NCBI GenBank assembly: GCA_024639035.1
Contig: JAHEJE010000100.1
Span: 1 to 9,365 of the forward strand
DNA length: 9,365 nucleotides
From: Alphaproteobacteria bacterium
GTDB lineage: Bacteria; Pseudomonadota; Alphaproteobacteria; Rhizobiales; Aestuariivirgaceae
Reading direction: 5' to 3'
Shown here: piece after piece, positions 6,084 to 9,365 of the stretch
How positions within the stretch are numbered: the first letter of the stretch is position 1
How the letters are laid out: every line of letters starts with the position of its first letter
Made by a program: the position numbers and the translations under genes
The notes under the pieces: model-generated
Databases searched by the model: none
What the model was told of the DNA's origin: nothing
The model's input: the letters and a program-made list of their open reading frames with translations, nothing else

Positions 6084-7298
6084 ATGACCCAGAGCGACCC
6101 TGATCTGAAGGCTTTCGACCCGCGCCATCTCCCGCGGTCGTTCTACGAAAATCCTTATCCGATCTATCGCGCGCTACAGCAGGCGTCGCCGGTGCACCGC
6201 TGCCCCGATGGCTCCTGGTTTCTGACCCGCTACGACGATCTCAATCGGATCTACCGCGATACCCGTCGTTTCAGCTCCGACAAGCGGATCGAGTTCAAAC
6301 CCAAGTTCGGCGACACACCGCTGTACGAACACCATACCCACTCGCTGGTCTTCAACGATCCGCCGCTGCACACCCGGGTGCGCAAGATGATCGTCGGGGC
6401 GTTAAGCCCGCGCGCCATCGCCGATCTCGAACCGGGCCTGACCGCCCTGGTCGACGGCCTTCTCGATGCCCTTGCCGACAACCCGGCGCCGGACCTGATC
6501 GAGGACTATGCGGCGGCAATTCCGGTTGAGGTTATCGGCAACCTGCTCAACGTGCCGCATGCCGACCGCCTGCCTTTGCGCGGCTGGTCGCTGGCCATCC
6601 TGGGGGCACTGGAGCCGGTGCTGACACAGGAGCAGCACGATCTCGGCAACCGGTCGGTGCGCGATTTCTGCACCTATCTGGAAGACCTGATCGCCGATCG
6701 GCGCAAACATCCGGGCGATCGGCAAAGCGACGTCCTGACGCGGCTGATCGGCGAAGAGACGGACACCGAGCGTCTCAGCCAGGTAGAGCTGCTGCACAAC
6801 TGCATCTTTATCCTCAACGCCGGCCACGAGACCACGACAAACCTGATCGGCAATGCCCTGCAACTGCTCATCGAATGGCCCGATGCCCGCCGCCGATTGA
6901 TCGACGATCCGGAACTGATCGACAGTGCTGTGGAGGAGTTCCTGCGCTTTGAAAGCTCCAACCAGCTGGGCAACCGGCGGGTCGTCGAACCGGTCACCAT
7001 CGGCGGGGTCGACATGGCGCCGGGCAGCCTTTTGACCTTGTGCATCGGGGCCGCCAACCGCGATCCGGCCCAGTTCCAGCAACCCGATCGGCTCGACATC
7101 ACCCGCCGACCCAACAAGCACCTGGCCTTTGCCGGCGGCGCGCACCTGTGCGCCGGGCTGTCGCTGGCGCGGCTCGAAGGCAAAGTCGCGATTGCACGGT
7201 TTCTGGCGCGCTATCCCAACTACAAACCGGCAGGCTCGCCCCGCCGTGGCGGCCGCGCCCGATTCAGGGGGTTCCTCAACCTGCCGGTCGCGCTGTAG
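6084..7298 (+). CDS. Cytochrome P450 (bacterial soluble class I type)
   Basis: The protein has 404 residues from the ATG at 6084, the normal length for a soluble bacterial P450. The frame is open further upstream, but that part has no P450 character. The hallmarks are in order: the substrate-side N-terminus with ENPYPIYRAL (22-31), C-helix NDPPLHTRVRK (91-101, heme-propionate H96 and R100), I-helix oxygen-activation motif AGHETTT (246-252), K-helix E285-x-x-R288, and the heme loop FAGGAHLCAG (349-358) with C356 as the thiolate ligand. All key residues are intact. It would hydroxylate or otherwise oxidise a small lipophilic substrate using electrons from a ferredoxin and reductase, neither of which is encoded here. 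The CYP family and substrate cannot be assigned by eye. The ribosome-binding site is weak (GGA at 6071-6073), and TTGTC (6065-6069)/GACAA (6077-6081) could form a hairpin just before the start. It ends 5 bp from a convergent crotonase gene. Confidence 0.95.
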   Translation: MTQSDPDLKAFDPRHLPRSFYENPYPIYRALQQASPVHRCPDGSWFLTRYDDLNRIYRDTRRFSSDKRIEFKPKFGDTPLYEHHTHSLVFNDPPLHTRVRKMIVGALSPRAIADLEPGLTALVDGLLDALADNPAPDLIEDYAAAIPVEVIGNLLNVPHADRLPLRGWSLAILGALEPVLTQEQHDLGNRSVRDFCTYLEDLIADRRKHPGDRQSDVLTRLIGEETDTERLSQVELLHNCIFILNAGHETTTNLIGNALQLLIEWPDARRRLIDDPELIDSAVEEFLRFESSNQLGNRRVVEPVTIGGVDMAPGSLLTLCIGAANRDPAQFQQPDRLDITRRPNKHLAFAGGAHLCAGLSLARLEGKVAIARFLARYPNYKPAGSPRRGGRARFRGFLNLPVAL

Positions 7299-7303
7299 TC
7301 GGA

Positions 7304-8080
7304 CTATCGGCCCTTCCAGGCGGGCGTGCGCTTGGCGAGAAAGGCTTCCATGCCTTGCCTGAAGTCGGCACTCATGTAGCACTCGACGATCAGGTCGCTG
7401 GCATCGGCGCCAGGACCGTCGACGCGCAGGCGCCGCAATGCCTCCTTGGTGGCGCGGATGGTCAGCGGCGCATGGCCGGCCATCGCGTCGGCCAGTTCAC
7501 CGGCGCGGGCGCGGACCGAGGCTGCATCCGGCAAGACCTGGCTGACCAGACCGATCGCCAAGGCCTCATCGGCCTCGATCAAACGCGCGGTGAGGATGAT
7601 CTCGCGCAGCCGGCCGTGACCGACCAGGACCGACAGCCGGTTGAGGTTGGCCACCGACAGGCAATTGCCCAGGGTGCGGGCAATCGGGAAACCGAACTTC
7701 AGTTGCGCATCGCAAATGCGGATGTCGCATGCCGCCGCAATGGCGCCGCCGCCGCCGGTGCAGGCGCCGGTGATGGCGGCAATCGTCGGCACCGGGCAGG
7801 CTTCGATGTCGCTCAGGACCTGATCCATCCTGGCTTCGTAGTCGAGGGCATGCTGCGGATCGCTGAAGCCACGAAACTGCGCCATGTCGGTGCCCGCGGC
7901 AAAAGCGCGATCGCCGGCGCCGGTCACAATCAGCGCCTTGACCTCACCGCCCAGCGTGATGCGCCGGCAAAGGCGCGCCAGTTCCTCGTACATCGCGAAG
8001 GTCAGCGCGTTCCGGGCCTGCGGCCGGTTCAGCGTTATCAGGCCGGTGCAGCCGCGCAGTTCATACAAGACTTCATCCAT
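7304..8080 (-). CDS. Enoyl-CoA hydratase/isomerase (crotonase) family protein lacking both classical catalytic glutamates
   Basis: The protein has 258 residues from the ATG complement at 8078-8080, with GTAGG a few bases upstream. This length and the start MDEVLYELRG fit the crotonase fold. An upstream in-frame ATG at 8131 would add 17 residues of no family character. Oxyanion-hole elements are present: AFAAGTD (59-65) and GACTGGGGAIAAACD (105-119). Aligning without gaps to rat mitochondrial enoyl-CoA hydratase, the two catalytic glutamates E144 and E164 correspond to A113 and I133 (in KFGFPIARTLGN, 128-139). CoA-thioester binding is therefore likely, but classical hydration is not. Isomerase, lyase, decarboxylase or another crotonase reaction is possible. 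The C-terminal helix pair, ending SADFRQGMEAFLAKRTPAWKGR (237-258), is typical. It converges with the P450 gene with 5 bp between stops and is probably a single-gene transcript. Confidence 0.9.
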   Translation of the reverse strand: MDEVLYELRGCTGLITLNRPQARNALTFAMYEELARLCRRITLGGEVKALIVTGAGDRAFAAGTDMAQFRGFSDPQHALDYEARMDQVLSDIEACPVPTIAAITGACTGGGGAIAAACDIRICDAQLKFGFPIARTLGNCLSVANLNRLSVLVGHGRLREIILTARLIEADEALAIGLVSQVLPDAASVRARAGELADAMAGHAPLTIRATKEALRRLRVDGPGADASDLIVECYMSADFRQGMEAFLAKRTPAWKGR

Positions 8081-8108
8081 TGGCCTACCCGCCCGCAATT
8101 TCCCGTCA

Positions 8109-8132
8109 AGTGCCCTGCCACTTAGGGGCACT
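8109..8132. repeat. Inverted repeat upstream of the crotonase gene
   Basis: AGTGCCC (8109-8115) and GGGCACT (8126-8132) are perfect 7-bp arms around a 10-base centre. They lie 29-52 bp upstream of the crotonase start on the minus strand. The repeat could be an operator or a hairpin in the leader. No T-run follows in either direction. Confidence 0.45.
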
Positions 8133-8155
8133 CCGGCGATCCGGTCAACAGCACG

Positions 8156-8186
8156 AAAAATGCCGCGCAGCCAGGGCGCGGCATTT
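8156..8186 (-). terminator. Intrinsic terminator of the BA14K-family gene
   Basis: A perfect 11-bp stem, AAATGCCGCGC (8158-8168) with GCGCGGCATTT (8176-8186), closes a 7-base loop. On the minus strand it runs into TTTTT (complement of 8156-8160) and lies 39 bases past the BA14K stop. It also insulates the crotonase gene from upstream transcription. Confidence 0.85.
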
Positions 8187-8225
8187 GCTTGCGTTGATCA
8201 GGTGCTGCCGGGGCAGCTTCAGCCG

Positions 8226-8708
8226 CTAGCGGTGATAGGGACTGCGGCAGCGATGGTCGTAGCCATCATAACCGCGGAAAGTGTCCGTAGCCGGCCGGTA
8301 GGAACGATACCGGTTGAGGCACCAACGGACATGCCTGCTGTGACGGCGTGCCGGCGGATGGTAGTAAGGCTGATGGATGGCGGAACCGATGGCCAGGGCA
8401 CCGAGCCAGAACGGCGCGGCGTAGTAATAGCCATTATGGTAGTGCACATGGCGACCGCGGCGATGGCGGTAACGCCGGCCGTGGCGGCGATGGCTGTAAT
8501 AGAACCGACGATGGGCGCGGCGGTGCCGGCGCGTGCGGCGGTGTCCGACCTTCTCCACCGAATTGGCGGTTTCAACGCCCTGGGTTGCAGCCAGCATCGG
8601 GCTCAGGTTCAGGGTCATTGCCGAAGCGGTGCTCGGCATGATTGCCGTCGTCATTCCACCTACGGCCAATGCGGCGCTGAAAACCACTGCTTTAAGTTTG
8701 ATTGTCAT
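8226..8708 (-). CDS. BA14K-family secreted protein with a His/Arg-rich region
   Basis: The protein has 160 residues from the ATG complement at 8706-8708, with GAGGA (complement 8717-8721) eight bases upstream. The open frame reaches further back to 8858, but only through untranslated sequence. A Sec signal peptide (1-30) ends STASA. Residues 56-92 are packed with His, Arg and Tyr (for example RRTRRHRRAHRR), followed by a hydrophobic segment YYYAAPFWLGALAIGSAI (94-111). The C-terminal part, about 126-158, carries the BA14K pattern: WC at 129-130, NRYRSYRPATDTFRGYDG (132-149) and C154. The two cysteines probably form a disulfide. BA14K of Brucella is an immunoreactive, lectin-like protein associated with the cell surface. 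A similar periplasmic or envelope place is expected here, with no enzyme activity to predict. The basic/His-rich block might bind metal or acidic polymers (inference). It is transcribed alone, with its own terminator. Confidence 0.88.
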   Translation of the reverse strand: MTIKLKAVVFSAALAVGGMTTAIMPSTASAMTLNLSPMLAATQGVETANSVEKVGHRRTRRHRRAHRRFYYSHRRHGRRYRHRRGRHVHYHNGYYYAAPFWLGALAIGSAIHQPYYHPPARRHSRHVRWCLNRYRSYRPATDTFRGYDGYDHRCRSPYHR

Positions 8709-8710
8709 GA

Positions 8711-8744
8711 TACGAGTCCTCGTAATTTGTCGCGCAACAGCGCG
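8711..8744 (-). promoter_or_regulatory. Two consecutive hairpins in the BA14K leader, one enclosing the ribosome-binding site
   Basis: TACGAG (8711-8716) and CTCGTA (8719-8724) form a near-continuous dyad. In the minus-strand RNA this gives a stem UACGA/UCGUA with GGAC, part of the Shine-Dalgarno sequence, in the loop. Just upstream, CGCGC (8731-8735) pairs with GCGCG (8740-8744) across AACA. The pair could modulate translation, or the dyads could bind a protein as DNA. Confidence 0.4.
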
Positions 8745-8824
8745 GATGAACTCTTTTTCACATTTCCGAGATGAACAACAGATGAATGCTGCTACAGCAG
8801 CCTGCTGTTTGAAGGGGCAGCAGG
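8745..8824. repeat. Repeat cluster between the BA14K and GMC genes (GATGAA copies and CAGCAG/CTGCTG dyads)
   Basis: GATGAA occurs three times (8745, 8770, 8781). Then follow overlapping complementary half-sites: GCTGC (8788-8792), ACAGCAG-C-CTGCTGT (8794-8808, a 15-bp dyad), and CAGCAGG (8818-8824), which is complementary to CCTGCTG at 8801-8807. The cluster lies in the divergent promoter region and could be operator sites, or alternative hairpins in the GMC leader. No promoter boxes are convincing. Confidence 0.4.
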
Positions 8825-8900
8825 ACGACAGCAAAGCGGCTGGACAATCGCCATGCAACGCGGTTACCGATAAGGGCTGTGCATGCTCCGGGATCCGTTG

Positions 8901-9365
8901 ATGGCCATTTGTGAAGTTGACTATGTCGTTGTCGGCGCCGGCTCATCGGGCTGCGTGATCGCCAACCGCCTGAGTGCAGACGGCAAGGCCGAAGTGGCGG
9001 TGCTGGAGGCCGGTGGGCGCGACATCAATCCGTGGATCCACATTCCGGTGGGGTACTTCAAGACGATGCACAACCCGAGCGTCGATTGGTGCTACGAAAC
9101 GCTTCCAGATGGGGGATTGGGCGGGCGCAAGCTGCAGTGGCCGCGCGGCAAGGTGCTAGGCGGATCGAGCTCGCTAAATGGCCTTCTGTATGTGCGCGGC
9201 CAGCCGGAAGACTATGACCGATGGCGCCAATTGGGAAACCGCGGCTGGGGCTGGGCCGACGTCCTGCCGCTGTTCAAACGCTCCGAAGACCAGCAGCGCG
9301 GCGAGAGCGCGTATCATGGCGCGGGAGGCGAGCTCTCGGTCAACGACATGCGGTTGACGCGGCCG
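8901..9365 (+). CDS. GMC-family FAD-dependent oxidoreductase (choline dehydrogenase-like), N-terminal part, truncated by window edge
   Basis: The frame is open to the right edge, giving the first 155 of roughly 530-550 residues expected. The FAD-binding Rossmann segment is DYVVVGAGSSGCVIANRLS (7-25), with the dinucleotide motif GAGSSG, followed by an acidic end to the second strand (VLEAGG, 35-40). The GMC signature 1 is complete at about 77-99: it begins GKVLGGSSSLNG and continues to a D after YVRGQPEDY. GMC enzymes oxidise alcohols or amino alcohols with a flavin; choline dehydrogenase and alkyl-alcohol dehydrogenases share this N-terminal pattern, so the substrate is open. The catalytic His pair lies beyond the window. 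The ATG at 8901 was chosen for family-like length. The in-frame ATG at 8883, with AAGGG upstream, would add six residues and is a real alternative. It is divergent from the BA14K gene. Confidence 0.93.
   Translation, partial: MAICEVDYVVVGAGSSGCVIANRLSADGKAEVAVLEAGGRDINPWIHIPVGYFKTMHNPSVDWCYETLPDGGLGGRKLQWPRGKVLGGSSSLNGLLYVRGQPEDYDRWRQLGNRGWGWADVLPLFKRSEDQQRGESAYHGAGGELSVNDMRLTRP

Noticed and set aside
6402..7382. Minus-strand frame of about 326 codons opposite the P450 gene
   Set aside because: All P450 hallmarks are in the plus-strand frame. The opposite frame is a GC-rich shadow and also overlaps the crotonase.
7040..8125. Plus-strand frame of about 361 codons over the P450 end and the crotonase
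   Set aside because: Low-complexity Gly/Ala/Arg-rich translation with no domain, antisense to a complete crotonase.
7884..8774. Plus-strand frame of about 296 codons across the crotonase start, terminator and BA14K gene
   Set aside because: It crosses an intrinsic terminator and two opposite-strand genes and has no recognisable domain.
1..9365. Search for CRISPR repeats, IS ends, phage, toxin-antitoxin, tRNA or a defence system
   Set aside because: No regularly spaced repeats, transposase motifs, tRNA-like folds or defence domains were seen. The window reads as ordinary accessory metabolism and transport.

Overview
The window is GC-rich, densely coding DNA with ten protein genes on both strands, the first and last cut by the window edges. 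It most likely comes from an alphaproteobacterium of the Hyphomicrobiales (Rhizobiales). The main reason is a BA14K-type secreted protein at 8226-8708, a family largely known from that order. The mix of TctA, TRAP, P450, crotonase and GMC-oxidoreductase genes also fits a soil or marine member with broad catabolism.

Left part (1-2471, plus strand): the last ~94 residues of a TctA-type permease, a ketopantoate-reductase-like (ApbA/PanE) NADP oxidoreductase, and a membrane-anchored neutral zinc metallopeptidase with an HEVGHH motif. Centre (2499-5896, minus strand): a bidirectional terminator, a 94-residue protein that is one third glycine, and a complete TRAP transporter in the order dctP-dctQ-dctM reading leftwards from 5896. 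The glycine-rich gene lies 90 bp beyond dctM in the same direction and may be the last gene of that operon. Right part (5897-9365): a divergent regulatory region, a cytochrome P450 on the plus strand, a crotonase-fold protein on the minus strand that meets the P450 tail to tail with 5 bp between, a terminator, the BA14K gene on the minus strand, and the start of a GMC-family FAD oxidoreductase on the plus strand.

Functionally this looks like accessory catabolism and transport: two solute-uptake families, an oxygenase, a CoA-ester enzyme and a flavin oxidoreductase. They are not one operon, and no substrate can be read from the sequence. I see no phage, IS, CRISPR, tRNA, rRNA, toxin-antitoxin or defence locus. 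The points most worth a second look are the crotonase, in which both catalytic glutamates of classical hydratases are replaced, the glycine-zipper-like protein behind the TRAP genes, the dyad-rich region between dctP and the P450 gene, and the hairpin-rich leader of the BA14K gene. No stretch longer than 300 bases lacks a gene.
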